Shown piece by piece: positions 41,572 through 52,000 of a DNA stretch of 64,000 nt (its first letter is position 1; the number at the start of each line of letters is the position of its first letter). The stretch is from Collinsella tanakaei YIT 12063. GTDB lineage: Bacteria > Actinomycetota > Coriobacteriia > Coriobacteriales > Coriobacteriaceae. Location of the stretch: the NCBI RefSeq assembly GCF_000225705.1, contig NZ_JH126470.1, forward strand, positions 124,001 to 188,000. The letters are read 5' to 3'. The notes under the pieces were generated by a model that saw only the letters and a program-made list of their open reading frames with translations, did no database searches and was not told the origin of the DNA. Both the position numbers and the translations under genes were made by a program.

Positions 41572-41680
41572 AGTAGGCCACCGCGCGGGACGCAGGTGCG
41601 CGGCTGCGCTAAGGCGCCGGCCATAGCGACTGCGGGCGAAGCACGGACAAGGACCTTCAACCACGGCCGGGCAGTAAAAA

Positions 41681-41754
41681 GGGGCCGCGGGCTTATCCGG
41701 GGATGCTCTGAGACGCAGCGCGTCGAACGCATCCCCGGATAAGCCCGCGGCCCC
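41681..41754. repeat. Conserved-loop hairpin, family copy 3 (terminator)
   Basis: The 25-bp outer stem is perfect (41681-41705 with 41730-41754). The loop carries CTCTGA, inner stem GACGC/GCGTC around AGC, then GAAC. TAAAAA precedes the left arm, so on the minus strand the hairpin is followed by TTTTTA and terminates the permease gene. It also lies at the 3' end of the convergent J-domain gene. Confidence 0.88.
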
Positions 41755-41792
41755 TGGTTTGTAGCCGACGGCGAGCAGGGCTCCTCGTCCAC

Positions 41793-43151
41793 CTACGCCT
41801 TACGAGCGCGACGACGGCCCATGAGATAGGTGGCGACCGCCAGCGTGATGATGTGCGCCGCCACAAACGGCCAGCGCGTGGGGTTGGAGATGCTGGAGAG
41901 GCCCACGGCCAGCGAGCTCGCAATGGCGATCACGGGCGCGATGGCGCGGCGAATGCGCGTGGCGCGGTTGGGCGCGGGGCCGGCGGGATCGTGGACTAAG
42001 GCCTGGACGTAGAACAGCGGCAGCACCAACAAGGTGAGGCTTACGCTGACTTCCGAGATGTCGCCGTTGGGCAGCAGGTTGAAGGTGGTGACCACGGCGT
42101 GCACGGCCATCCAAAACAGGGTGGTGCCCAGCGCGATCGCGGCAGACACCAAGGGGAACTTGAGCGTCTTGTTCATGCGCAGGACGGCCTTGGAGCACGG
42201 AATCTCATCGTGCAGGGCAAGCGCGTAGGGCATGCGCAAAAGCGACAGCACCAGGCCGTTGGCGGTTCCCACCACGGCGATAAGTGCGATAAGGTTGGGC
42301 AGGGTTGCGGCGCCCTCGCCAAAGAGCTCCACAAAGAGCATCGACAAGCTGGCGTCGCCGGCGGCCATGACGGTCTGCGGGCCCAGCGTGCAAGAGACGC
42401 CCAAGAAGTAGCCAACGTAGAGGACCAAGATGATCGCCGGTCCGATGGTGAGCGCCAGCGGCAGGTTGCGCTTGGCGTTCTTGAGCTCCGGCGCGATGCT
42501 GGCGGCGGCGCTCCAGCCGTCGAAGGCGAAGGCGATGGGCGCGGCGGCGGCGATCCACCCGGTGCCGGCGGCGCCCGCGGTCTCTATGCCATGGACAATG
42601 TGCTGGGCGGGCTGGCCAAAGACGAGGCCCACCGCCAGCACCACCACCAGCGGGGCTACTTTGGCGACGGTGGTGGTGTTCTGCACGTAGCCGCCAAGCG
42701 TGGGCCAGCAGACGTTCCATACACAGCAGGCCAGTAAAAACACCAGGCCAATGGCCATCTGCTGGGCAAAGGTGCCCGCCAGGCCAAAGGTCATGCAGGC
42801 GTAGACGCCCACCACCCAGCAGATGATGGCGGTCACCATGGGCAGGTACAAAAAGGTGAAGTGCCAGCCAACAAAGGTAAGGCGGTGCGGGCCCAAAAAG
42901 CGCTCGGCATAGGCGATGGGGCCGCCGGCGCCATCGGTGCGCGAGGCGAAGCGAGCCAGGGTGAGGCCGCCAAAGACAATGGTGGTCGCGGCCAGTAGAA
43001 ACATCGCCACGCCTAGGGCGACGTTGCCGCCCGTGGCGATCAAGATGTTGTCAGATTTAAAGAAGATGCCAGACCCAATGCAGATGCCAACGATCATGCA
43101 CAGGGCGGTAGTGAGCGTGTAGCGCTCGACGTGAACGGTTTGGTTTTCCAT
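41793..43151 (-). CDS. APC-family amino acid permease
   Basis: This 452-residue membrane protein has about 12 hydrophobic helices. TM1 has the family's broken-helix motif GICIGSGIFFKSDN that binds the amino acid backbone, and TM6 carries the AFAFDGW-type motif (IAFAFDGWSAAASIAPELKN), placing it near the Ser/Thr exchanger and LAT-like branches of the APC superfamily. The exact substrate cannot be read. The ATG at 43151 has a weak AGAGG upstream. It starts 12 bp after the end of the small holin-like gene on the same strand, forming a two-gene unit. Confidence 0.92.
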   Translation of the reverse strand: MENQTVHVERYTLTTALCMIVGICIGSGIFFKSDNILIATGGNVALGVAMFLLAATTIVFGGLTLARFASRTDGAGGPIAYAERFLGPHRLTFVGWHFTFLYLPMVTAIICWVVGVYACMTFGLAGTFAQQMAIGLVFLLACCVWNVCWPTLGGYVQNTTTVAKVAPLVVVLAVGLVFGQPAQHIVHGIETAGAAGTGWIAAAAPIAFAFDGWSAAASIAPELKNAKRNLPLALTIGPAIILVLYVGYFLGVSCTLGPQTVMAAGDASLSMLFVELFGEGAATLPNLIALIAVVGTANGLVLSLLRMPYALALHDEIPCSKAVLRMNKTLKFPLVSAAIALGTTLFWMAVHAVVTTFNLLPNGDISEVSVSLTLLVLPLFYVQALVHDPAGPAPNRATRIRRAIAPVIAIASSLAVGLSSISNPTRWPFVAAHIITLAVATYLMGRRRARKA

Positions 43152-43163
43152 CGCGCGGTGCCT

Positions 43164-43532
43164 CTACGCGTCCTTGGTGGCGACGCCCAGGATGGAGCAC
43201 ATGATGCTCACGATGATGGCGCCCACAAACGCGGACCAGAAGCCGGAGATAGAGATGCCCGAGCCCAGCAGGTTGACGGACAGCCAGCTTGCGAGCTCCA
43301 GCATGAAGCTGTTGACCACCAGCTGGAACACGCCCAGCGTAAGGAAGGTGACCGGCAGCGAGATCACGGTGATCAGCGGTTTGACCAGCGAGTTGACCAG
43401 GCCCAAAAACAGGCCGACAAAGGCAAAGCTCAGCCAGGCGTCCGTGGGGCCAAACGGCGCGATGCCCGGAACAATGAAGGTGGCGATGGCGATAGAGATG
43501 GACGTCAAGAGCCAGTTGAGAAGAAAGCGCAT
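43164..43532 (-). CDS. Phage holin family IV / YvlD-like membrane protein
   Basis: A 122-residue protein with four tightly packed transmembrane helices (LLNWLLTSISIAIATFIV, AWLSFAFVGLFLGLVNSLV, ITVISLPVTFLTLGVFQL, and the last ending in MCSILGV). The signature NSLVKPLITVISLPVTFLTLG is that of the YvlD/phage-holin-IV family, chromosomal proteins widespread in Gram-positives and linked in some species to envelope stress. No prophage genes are nearby, so a lysis role is unlikely. AGGAGATCCCC precedes the ATG at 43532. The APC permease follows by 12 bp. Confidence 0.9.
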   Translation of the reverse strand: MRFLLNWLLTSISIAIATFIVPGIAPFGPTDAWLSFAFVGLFLGLVNSLVKPLITVISLPVTFLTLGVFQLVVNSFMLELASWLSVNLLGSGISISGFWSAFVGAIIVSIMCSILGVATKDA

Positions 43533-43950
43533 GGGGATCTCCTGTCTGTGGACGAGAATCATCGAATGGTCCGCCAGCCCGTTGGCGGTGCGAGTTGGGG
43601 TGAGCCGGGGCGGGTGCGGGCGGACGCGTGGGTACGTGGGTGGACGCACCGAGACCAAGCGGTTGCGGTCTCGAGATTTCAAAGCCTATCACGCCTTTTG
43701 TACCCAATCCTTGTCCGAGCGCCCCTCAAACGGAAATACATGAGTGTCCGCAGAAGGGCGGTCGCGCCGTTGCCACGTTGCCGCCTTCGCCCTGCGCCCG
43801 CGTGGTTGCGCGGACACGCAAGGGGGATAAGATGGTGGTGCCCCAAGCGTTTGGACGCCGCAAGCGCCCGCGGGGCCAACGTGGCAGCCTAGCCCGCCGC
43901 GCCACGCCGCGCGCTACTGTACGACGAAGCAAAAAGAGCAAAGGGAGAGC
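43533..43950. other. Divergent intergenic region before apbE
   Basis: 418 bp of very GC-rich sequence between the holin-IV and apbE genes. Open frames here are Arg/Pro-rich and look non-coding. TACTGT (43915-43920) might be a -10 box for apbE but lacks a -35. No repeat or structured element was found. Confidence 0.35.
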
Positions 43951-45177
43951 ATGGTGCAGACCTATACATATGGCGATGCCAAAACGGCGATGCCCGCCTG
44001 GGCGCAGGACGGCTCGCGCTGCATTTCCTTCTTCCTGTTCAACACGCAGGTGCATATGCACGCGTATGCCGCCGCGCGCCCCACGGGTCGCCCCGCGGCC
44101 GCGGACCCAAACGCCGCTGCCGGTCCAAGCACCGCCGCGGGCTCTGAAGCCACCGCGCGCCTGGACGCCGCCCTCGTCGCCGCCCGAGACCGCTGCCTAT
44201 TTTTCGAGCGCGCCTTCTCGCGCACCCGCGATGACTCCGATATCGCCCGCGCGCACGCCGTCTCGCCCAATGCCGTGCCCGTCTCGCCCCAAACGGCCCA
44301 TCTGGTCCGACAGGCCCTGGGCTACTGCGAGCGCAGTCGCGGCAAGTTCGACATCACCATGGGCACGGTGACCTCGCTGTGGAACTTCCACACCGGCGAG
44401 GTGCCCAGCCGCCTCGCGCTGGCGCGCGCCCTGCCCCATGTGGACTACCGCCATATAGTTTTGGACGAGGAGCCTTGTGAGAAGGAGCCTTTGGGCGAGG
44501 AGTCTCTGGATAAAGACTCTCCGGTCCAGGGTTCTCTGGACGAGGATGCTTTGAACGCCGACGTCTCCCGCGTGCCCTCGTCCAAATCATCCCAGCCCAC
44601 CCTTGCCATCACCGACCCCCAAACCATCCTCGATCTGGGCGGCGTCGCCAAGGGCTACATCGCCGACGATCTCGCTGACCTCTTTATCGCCCATGGCGTC
44701 GGTCGTTTTGTCATCAACCTGGGCGGCAACGTGGTGGTGCGCGGGGGCCGACCCGCGGACGCGTCCGCCCGGCCTCCCGTGGCCGCCGGCAGCCCCTGGC
44801 GCATAGGTATCATCAACCCGCTCGACCCCGCGCACAACCGGGCCATCGTGGACATGGCGGATGGCTCCGTGGTCACCAGCGGCATCCATGAGCGGCGCTT
44901 TACCAAGGGCGGCGTCACGTACCACCACATTCTCGACCCCGCCACCGGCATGCCCGCCAAGACCGATCTCACCAGTGCAACCATTATCGCCCCGCGCTCC
45001 ATGGACTGCGACGGCTACTCCACCACCGCCCTCATGCTGGGCGCGCGCGACGCCATCGACTTTGTGGAGTCGCTGCCCGGTATCGAGGCCGTGCTCATAG
45101 ATGAAGCGGACGAGGTCTGGTGGACGTCCGGCATCGAGGAGCGGTTGTCGTTGGTGCCCACGTTGCCCCGGTTCTAG
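43951..45177 (+). CDS. apbE: FAD:protein FMN transferase (ApbE)
   Basis: ApbE attaches FMN covalently to a Thr/Ser in target proteins such as Rnf/Nqr subunits or extracellular reductases. The core is clear: LGGVAKGYIADDLADLF, VINLGGNVVV, DGSVVTSGIHERRF and YHHILDPATGMPAKTDLTS with the metal-binding Asp. The protein is 408 residues, longer than the usual 300-350, because of an acidic repeat insert at residues 171-213 (EEP, KEP, EES, KDS steps) encoded by imperfect tandem repeats of about 24 bp. There is no signal peptide or lipobox, so it would act in the cytosol unless an upstream start is missed. No target protein is encoded nearby. AAGGGAG precedes the ATG. Confidence 0.93.
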   Translation: MVQTYTYGDAKTAMPAWAQDGSRCISFFLFNTQVHMHAYAAARPTGRPAAADPNAAAGPSTAAGSEATARLDAALVAARDRCLFFERAFSRTRDDSDIARAHAVSPNAVPVSPQTAHLVRQALGYCERSRGKFDITMGTVTSLWNFHTGEVPSRLALARALPHVDYRHIVLDEEPCEKEPLGEESLDKDSPVQGSLDEDALNADVSRVPSSKSSQPTLAITDPQTILDLGGVAKGYIADDLADLFIAHGVGRFVINLGGNVVVRGGRPADASARPPVAAGSPWRIGIINPLDPAHNRAIVDMADGSVVTSGIHERRFTKGGVTYHHILDPATGMPAKTDLTSATIIAPRSMDCDGYSTTALMLGARDAIDFVESLPGIEAVLIDEADEVWWTSGIEERLSLVPTLPRF

Positions 45178-45220
45178 GTCGTAGCGTTTCAATTGCATAT
45201 GTGGACGAATGATCTGCGCG
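45178..45220. other. Spacer after apbE
   Basis: Short region before the conserved-loop hairpin; nothing recognised. Confidence 0.3.
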
Positions 45221-45293
45221 CCGCCTCGGCTTCCTCCAGGGTATGTTCGCCGCATGCTGCGGCTCAGAACACCCTGGAGGAAGCCGGGGGCGG
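45221..45293 (+). repeat. Conserved-loop hairpin, family copy 4
   Basis: The outer stem CCGCCTCGGCTTCC with TCCAGGGT (45221-45242) pairs with 45271-45293 with small bulges. On the plus strand the core reads GTTCG, inner stem CCGC/GCGG around ATGCT, then CTCAGAA, i.e. the reverse of copies 2, 3 and 5. It lies 44 bp after the apbE stop. The following T content is low. Confidence 0.75.
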
Positions 45294-45528
45294 CTGCTGC
45301 TATTTCTCCCGCTGCGACTTGAGGGGTGGCCCGTGCCACGGTCGGCACCCGATTTGGCATGCTTCTCACGTATGAGTGCTGGGGCATGAAGGGTGGCCAT
45401 CTTATATCATCGGTAGCCGCTGTGGTAGATTGATTCTTGTAAGGGGCCTGCCGACATTTTTGCTAGGCGGGTTTACCGCCTCGCATGTTTGCAATTCTGG
45501 GGTTATGCCTAGTGGAAGGAGATTGGAC
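45294..45528. promoter_or_regulatory. Leader and promoter region of secreted protein 1
   Basis: TAGATT near 45426 may be a -10 box but its -35 (TATATC, 17 bp upstream) is poor. A hairpin AGGCGG-GTTTA-CCGCCT lies in the likely leader (about 45464-45481). No gene is recognised. Confidence 0.35.
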
Positions 45529-48500
45529 ATGACCGGCAAGATTGGGCACGCTTGGGTTCGCGGCAGCGCGACCGCCCTGGTTGCGACCGCCATGGCATTT
45601 GGCGTCGTTCCTGTCGTGGCGGCATTTGCGGAAACGAGCGTCGAGGTGAACGATTCGGCTCAGGGGAGTGCCGCGGAGATCCCCGAGAACGCTATCAAAG
45701 TGGGCGAGGGACTTACCGGCGAGGGAGCCTTTTCCTCTTTGGCCGCGGCCCTCGCCAGCGATGACGTTGCCGACGGGGCGTATATCGTCCTCGAAAGCAA
45801 CCTGACCGAGGATGTGACGATTTCCAAAAATGTGACGATTGACGGACAGGGAAAGTACTCGGTTACAGGTCACACTCGGCTGCAAAACGGTGCTCTCAAG
45901 AACATGACGATCGCTTCGGAGACGACCTCTCTCCTAACCATTGGCAGCGCACAGGAAAACTCCATCCGCATGGACAACGTCACCGTTAAGTATTCTGTGA
46001 CAACGCGTGCTGCTGGTTCTGCGGTAACGGTAAGTGGCAACAAGGCCGATATCGTTATCAGCGGCTGCCGTTTTGTGAACGAGCCGAAAAACGACGGGCA
46101 GACTACTGACGCCCTACAATGGTCATACGGTCTATATGTCAACGGCCAGGCGGACGAGGGTAGCATCCAGTTTGTGAACAATCGGTTCGATGGCGCGTTC
46201 CGCACCATGTTGCCGAATATCAGCGGCAACGTGACCATTCAGGATAACGTGTTCGTGAACTCCGTGTATAGCGTGGTGGACGGTCCCACGTCTGGTGCCG
46301 GTGCGGAGGCAACGTGCATCACAACCGCGCAACCTTCTGCGAACGACAATTTCGTTATCACGGGCAACACCTTCGACAACGCCGGAGCGTTCTACTTCCA
46401 GCAGACGGAAAAGGCCAATGTCCAGGGCAATGAATTCAAGTTCGATACATTCGAGCACTATATTCAGGCGAGGGGTGCCGCTGCACACCCCCTCGATTTG
46501 ACTGATAACACGTTCGTGATGGGCGAGAATGATCTGGTGGTTGTCGACACGACCGCGGCTCCCGTGAAGCTGCCTGCGGGGCAGCGGGCAGTCAGCTTCT
46601 ATCCTTGGGTGGAGACTCCCGAGGCGACCAGGCCCGCTGATTACAGCTCTTATGGGTACGCTTACAATGAGGACGGAACGGTAACCTTTTATCCCGCTTC
46701 CCAGGCTGCGCTTAAGGCGTTTCTCGCTCCGGGTGACGGAAACATCGGTGTGAACGACGGGGACACCGTCTCGCTCGAATGCGACCTGACAGATACCGGG
46801 AGCCTGTCCCTTTCATCCGATATTACGTTTGAGGGTAACGGGCACATTGTCAGGGGCGACTCCTCCATTTACATCGGCGCGGACGCCCATGCAACTCTGA
46901 ACGATATCGAGTTCAATGGTATTCACAACGCCGGCGGCAAACTGTCCGCCGTATACGCCACGGGCGCGTTCTCTGGCTCTTTGACGGTTACGAACTGCAC
47001 CTTTGATAGCTGCGATTGGGACGCGATTCAGATCACGCCCGATAAAGGCCCGTCGATGGCTGCCGATATCACGATTACGAACAACGTATTTAGGCGCTCG
47101 GACGCCGCCATCAACCAGCAACGCTACATCCACATCGAGTCCGACATGGATAAGCAGATCGATTTCAAGGTGCTTGTAACGGATAATAAAATGTACGACA
47201 ACGTGGCGCAGGAGGCTTTGGCGGTCTACAGCGTCGCGAATCAGAGCATAGCGTCTTTGTCGGGCAATTACTTCGCGGAAACGGTGAGCCATCCTACTTG
47301 CATTGCGAATTACGATCAGCGCTGGGTCATCCTAAACAAACTCGCATATCCAATGGCGGACGAGAACCTGGAGGAGCGGACGGACCAGGTTGCGATTGTC
47401 TCTCGAGACACGTGGTATGCCGACTCTTATGGGACGTTGGTAGAGGCGCTTGAGGCGGCGGGCGATGCCAAGGCGATCGCATTGGTTCGCGATGCGGCCG
47501 TCGATGGCGACGCTCTAATCAAGAACCTGAGCCTGTTCGACTTCAACGGAAAGTCAATCACCCTCAAGAGCGGCGCCTCTATCAAGGCGCCTGCGGATAT
47601 CAGCGCCAACCTGAAGGTGCCGTCAAACTGCGAGCTCGTCAAGTCCGGTGACGAGTCGAGTGGATATACGTTCACTGTAAGGGTGGTTTCCTCTGGCGGC
47701 GGATCAACCTCCGACAAGACCGAGGTCGAGAAGAACCCCGACGGCTCCACCACCACGACCGTGACCAAGCCCGACGGCTCGCAGACCATCACCCACGAGA
47801 CGGCTAACGGCACCGAGTCCGTGGTCAAGAAGGATAAGGACGGCAACGTGACCTCCACCGAGGTGACGGTCTCCAAGAAGGACGCCGAGTCCGGCAAGGT
47901 GGAGCTGCCCATCGATAAGTCCGAGCCCGCGGCCGACGCGGACAAGGCCCTGGCCGTCGAGGTGAAGGTCCCCGCGACCGTCACCGCGGACAAGCCCGTC
48001 CAGGTGACGGTGCCCGTCGCCAAGGGCGAGGGCGACGAGCCGAACTACGGAATCGTCGTGTTCGCCGTGGACGAGGACGGTAACGAGACCGTCATCCCCA
48101 AGACCGCAGTGGACGACGACGGCAACGTGGTCTTCGAGGCCACGGGAGACGTCACCATCAAGGTGGTCGACAACGCCAAGGACATGCCCGACGTGAAGGA
48201 GACCGACTGGTTCGCGGGCGACGTGGTCGACTTCGCGACCGCGCGCGGCATCGTCAACGGCGTGGACATGCCCGACGGCACGAAGGAGTTCCAGGGCTAC
48301 GGCAGGACCTCCCGCGGCATGTTCGTGGCGATGCTCCACAACCTGGAGCTGAACCCCGAGACGGCGAGCGAGGACTCCCTCGCCGACGTGCCCGAGGGCG
48401 CCTTCTACGCCGACGCGGCCGCCTGGGCGCTGGGGGAGGGGATCCTCTCCGGCGTCGACATGCCCGACGGCTCCAAGCAGTTCCAGGGTAACGCCGACGT

Positions 48501-48756
48501 CACCCGCGAGCAGGTGGCCGTGTTCCTGATGCGCTACGCCGAGGCGCTCGGCATGGACGTCTCGAAGCGCGCCGAGATCGACTTCCCCGACGCCGGCGAG
48601 GTCAGCCCCTACGCCGAGGACGCCATGTCCTGGGCCGTGGCCGAGGGCCTGTTCACCGGCGACGACGTGACCGGCGAGCTCAACCCCACCGACGGCGCCG
48701 CCCGCGCCGAGGTCGCCACCGTCCTCATGCGCTTCATCAACCTGATGTACGCGTAG
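45529..48756 (+). CDS. Secreted beta-helix protein with SLH anchor, first copy
   Basis: This 1075-residue exported protein probably sits on the cell surface. The signal peptide (MTGKIGHAWVRGSATALV to AFA, cut near residue 36) is followed by about 680 residues rich in NNxFxxN and ITGNTFDNA-type turns, typical of a right-handed parallel beta-helix as in pectate-lyase-like adhesins or glycosidases. From residue 722 (SGGGSTSDKTEVEKNPDG) comes a threonine-rich stalk, a beta-sandwich-like stretch (PVQVTVPVAKGEGDEP, YGIVVFAVD) and three S-layer homology repeats (WFAGDVVDFATARGIVNGV; FYADAAAWALGEGIL; SYAxDAMSWAVAEGLFTG types). GGAAGGAG precedes the ATG. No catalytic residues were recognised; adhesin or polysaccharide binding is an inference. 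Confidence 0.85.
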   Translation: MTGKIGHAWVRGSATALVATAMAFGVVPVVAAFAETSVEVNDSAQGSAAEIPENAIKVGEGLTGEGAFSSLAAALASDDVADGAYIVLESNLTEDVTISKNVTIDGQGKYSVTGHTRLQNGALKNMTIASETTSLLTIGSAQENSIRMDNVTVKYSVTTRAAGSAVTVSGNKADIVISGCRFVNEPKNDGQTTDALQWSYGLYVNGQADEGSIQFVNNRFDGAFRTMLPNISGNVTIQDNVFVNSVYSVVDGPTSGAGAEATCITTAQPSANDNFVITGNTFDNAGAFYFQQTEKANVQGNEFKFDTFEHYIQARGAAAHPLDLTDNTFVMGENDLVVVDTTAAPVKLPAGQRAVSFYPWVETPEATRPADYSSYGYAYNEDGTVTFYPASQAALKAFLAPGDGNIGVNDGDTVSLECDLTDTGSLSLSSDITFEGNGHIVRGDSSIYIGADAHATLNDIEFNGIHNAGGKLSAVYATGAFSGSLTVTNCTFDSCDWDAIQITPDKGPSMAADITITNNVFRRSDAAINQQRYIHIESDMDKQIDFKVLVTDNKMYDNVAQEALAVYSVANQSIASLSGNYFAETVSHPTCIANYDQRWVILNKLAYPMADENLEERTDQVAIVSRDTWYADSYGTLVEALEAAGDAKAIALVRDAAVDGDALIKNLSLFDFNGKSITLKSGASIKAPADISANLKVPSNCELVKSGDESSGYTFTVRVVSSGGGSTSDKTEVEKNPDGSTTTTVTKPDGSQTITHETANGTESVVKKDKDGNVTSTEVTVSKKDAESGKVELPIDKSEPAADADKALAVEVKVPATVTADKPVQVTVPVAKGEGDEPNYGIVVFAVDEDGNETVIPKTAVDDDGNVVFEATGDVTIKVVDNAKDMPDVKETDWFAGDVVDFATARGIVNGVDMPDGTKEFQGYGRTSRGMFVAMLHNLELNPETASEDSLADVPEGAFYADAAAWALGEGILSGVDMPDGSKQFQGNADVTREQVAVFLMRYAEALGMDVSKRAEIDFPDAGEVSPYAEDAMSWAVAEGLFTGDDVTGELNPTDGAARAEVATVLMRFINLMYA
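47692..48756 (+). repeat. SLH anchor cassette, copy A
   Basis: 355 codons from SGGGSTSDK to the stop align without any indel to 52723-53787, at roughly 90 percent amino-acid identity by eye. Long runs are identical at DNA level, for example the stretch encoding DMPDGSKQFQG. It is more GC-rich than the rest of the gene. Confidence 0.9.
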
Positions 48757-48820
48757 GCGCCGGCAGGGCTCCTGCAGGGGCTCCTCGTCCAAAGGCACAG
48801 ACATAGATCTATTTAGAAAG

Positions 48821-48857
48821 ATCGCGGTTATCCGAAAAGGAGGCCGCGACTTTTTTG
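48821..48857 (+). terminator. Terminator of secreted protein 1
   Basis: TCGCGG (48822-48827, extended by G-T pairs) pairs with CCGCGA (48844-48849) and is followed by C and TTTTTT. Confidence 0.88.
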
Positions 48858-49032
48858 TTTGGAGACGGTGCTGTCTTTAGAACAATCGATGGCGTTTCTT
48901 GAAAGACGCAGATAACCGTTCAACGGAGAAACCGCAGCTAAACAACTGGCTGGAGATTGAAGAAAGCGATAGCGGGGGATAGCATGAAAGCTAGGTGCGA
49001 AGGAATGTCACTTCTACTGAGTGGGAGGAATT
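48855..49032 (+). promoter_or_regulatory. Promoter and structured leader of secreted protein 2
   Basis: TTGTTT (48855-48860), 17 bp, TAGAAC (48878-48883) is a plausible promoter. The leader of about 140 nt holds three successive hairpins: GCGTTTC/GAAAGACGC (48892-48909), CCGT-TCA-ACGG (48916-48926) and CAGC/GCTG (48935-48952), then GGGAGGAATT before the ATG. I compared it with the c-di-GMP-I riboswitch and found only loose similarity, so no class is assigned. Confidence 0.5.
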
Positions 49033-52000
49033 ATGGGAACGCGGAAAACGCATACGGCGCGCCTCGCCGTGAGTGCTGGTTTGGTTGCTGCGCTTGCCGG
49101 CGGTGTCTCGTTGGCTCCGGCAGTTGCTTTTGCTGTTGATGAGCTTGCGCAGGAAAAAGCCGTGGACCAGGGGGCCACTGTAGAGTCAAAAGCGGTCACA
49201 ATGGTTCAGGGTGGCGGGGCGGCGGTTCAGTACGACAGCATTGCCGCCGCCATTGCCGATGCTAAGCCGTACGACTACAAGACAAATAAAGAAGCTTACG
49301 TAATTACGCTCAACGATAACCATGCTGAGGATGTCAGCATCCCCGCGAACACCAGGATAGTCATCGACCTCAACGGCCACACCCTTTCAAATGCGAGCGG
49401 CCATACCATTACCAATAGTTCTAACAAGCTTGAGGTAAAGGATAGCGTTGGCACCGGTGTTGTTGACAATACATCGAACGGCAAGGCCGCGCTTTACAAT
49501 GACGTTAAGGCGACCGCGACGCTTAACGGCGGCTCGTTTACAAGGTCTGCCGAAGCCAGCACAAGCGATTCCGATGCTGGTGGAAACTCGTACTATGTTC
49601 TCAAGAACTACGGAACAATGATCATTAACAAGGGCGTTGTTGTGAAGTTCTCCGATACCAATCCCGGATTCTATTCAAGCCTTGTTGCCAATGGCTGGCA
49701 GGATGCCATCAAAGCGGAGGCCGGCACTAGCGGCGAGCCGAAGCCAACTGATGGTGCCAAGAAGGCGACGCTAACGATTAACGATGGATCGTTCACCGGC
49801 GGGCAGATTACCGTTAAAAATGATGACTATGGCACTCTTACCATAAAGGGTGGCGCAATCGCCCAGCCTTCTGAAGGAAGGTTTGCGGTTTACAACAACC
49901 ACATTGCAAAGATTAGCGGCGGCAACATCTCTTCGAGATCCAGCGCGGTGGCGTCGCGGATGATAAAGGACACCGGCGCAAATGAGGGAAGCCTGACCGT
50001 GGAGTCGGCTGCGGTTATTGTTAGCGAGGCCGGCAATCCTGTGTTCTTGAGGGACGGCGCTAAGGCGACCATCACTGGTGGATCTTTTGAAGCCAAGGGT
50101 GGTGCTGTTGCCATTGGTATTAACGATGACGCCTCGAACGCGGTTGTAAGCGGTGGAACCTACAAAGGGACTACCAAGGTCTCGAATAGGGGCGATGTTC
50201 TTGTAGACCGCTACGGCGTTGTTGAGAAGGACGGCTCCCTTGTTGTGGAGATGACCCGTCCTGCGGCAACCGTGATCATGGAGGACGGAACAGCGACCCC
50301 TTACGAGACCTTTACCAAGGCATGCAGTAATGCTCCCGCTTACAGTACGGTCAAGCTGAACGAGAATGCGGTTTTGGGCAAATTCGCTGCTAAAGTACAG
50401 GCGTTTGGCGTTACGGTTGACCTGAACGGATTCAACATCGACGGTTCTGCCTATATGGGCCCGGACGCGACCTTGGCCATGAAGCCGTCCTACGGTGCGA
50501 AGCCGGTTGAGGGTAAAGATTCCACCTTGAGGATAATCAACAGCGTTCCTCAGTCTGGGGGAACGATTAAGGGCAAGCTGCCCGTTGAGGGAGCTTCTGG
50601 CAATAGCATGTTTGCCGCACCGCTGTACATTGGCGACGAGGTGACCCTTGAGGTGCTTGAAGGGGGCAGCACCGCGGTTAAGCTGGGATCTTCTTCTTAT
50701 CTTGCTTATTCCGAGAAGGCGGCATCTTATGTTGCCAACGGAGGATTTAGGATGCAGGCGGCTGGTGGAAGCGATCGAATCTACGGGTCCCCATCGAGCG
50801 CCGCGGCCGATTTGCCCGAAGGCTCCGCAATAACCATGCTGCACCCTTACGTTGGTAACGAGGCTATTTGTTCTGGTAGCAAGGGCTACATTCTTGATTT
50901 GGGCGGCAATGCATACAGCTACACTGGTACGCAGCAGATCGTTGATATTAATTACGACGGCGCGTCGATTACCATTCGCAACGGCATGCTGAAAGCTCAG
51001 AACCCGCTTGATACGGCGGGCGTTTCGATGCTCTACAGCAACAGCTCGCTGACAATGGATGGCGTTACCATGCAGTTGAACGGTGCCACATGGGGCATTG
51101 GTACGAATGGCGGCGAGGAAAACAATACGATCCGATTGGTGAACTCGACCATCGATGTTGCGGACGGTTTGGGAATCTACTTCCCTTGCTCAGGCTCTGT
51201 TGTAATTGATAATACGGTCATTAAGGCAAAGTCTTTTGGTGTTCAGCTTTGCGCCGGCAGCCTGACCGTCTTGGGGGATAAGACCTCGATCACCGCGAGC
51301 GGCAGCCCTGCGGAAAAGACAGAGGCCGACGGTCCGATTGTTGACGGTGCCGCAATCTCCGTTATAGAGCGCGATGGCTATAAGGACCTTGGCAAGGTGA
51401 CCATCTCTGGTGGCGCGTTCATGGCGGGTGAAGGAATCCCCGCTATTGAGGCGTACGCCTTCAACAATACCGACAAACGGAGCGAATGGACGCAAGCGGG
51501 CGACGTCGTCGACATCAGCGGCGGAACGTACAGCGCGGCACCTACCAATATGGACAAGCTGCTTGCAGGCGGCTACGAGTTGGTGGAGTCGGACGGTTCC
51601 TGGGCGGTGCGGCTTAAGGAAAACCTGCGCGCGGCCGAGGTCGGGGGCGCGTATTACCCGACCGTGGCTGATGCGGTAGCGGCGGCCCGGGACGGCCAGA
51701 CGGTGAAGCTGCTCAAGGGGGTCGAGGAGGACGCCGAGATCCGCATCGACGGCAAGCGCTCCATCACACTCGACCTCGCCGGCTGCAAGCTCGACGCCCG
51801 CGCTCATCAGATCGTTGTCGAGTCGGGATCGGGCCTGACGGTGAAGGGCGGCGGCGAGCTGACGAACACATGCACTCAGAACGCCACCGGAAGCTACGTT
51901 GTCTACGGAGCGGACGGGTCGAGGGTCGCATTCGACGGGGTCACCGTGAACGGAGCCTACGGCCTGTACGCGGCGGGCGAGGCCTCGGTGAAGCGCGCGA

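Noticed and set aside
43164-43532. Prophage remnant because of a holin-family protein
   Set aside because: The YvlD/holin-IV family is chromosomal in many Gram-positives and no phage genes are adjacent.
48890-49020. c-di-GMP-I riboswitch
   Set aside because: Only a GACGCA fragment and loose hairpin spacing fit; the conserved core and tetraloop-receptor are not convincing. Kept as an unassigned leader.
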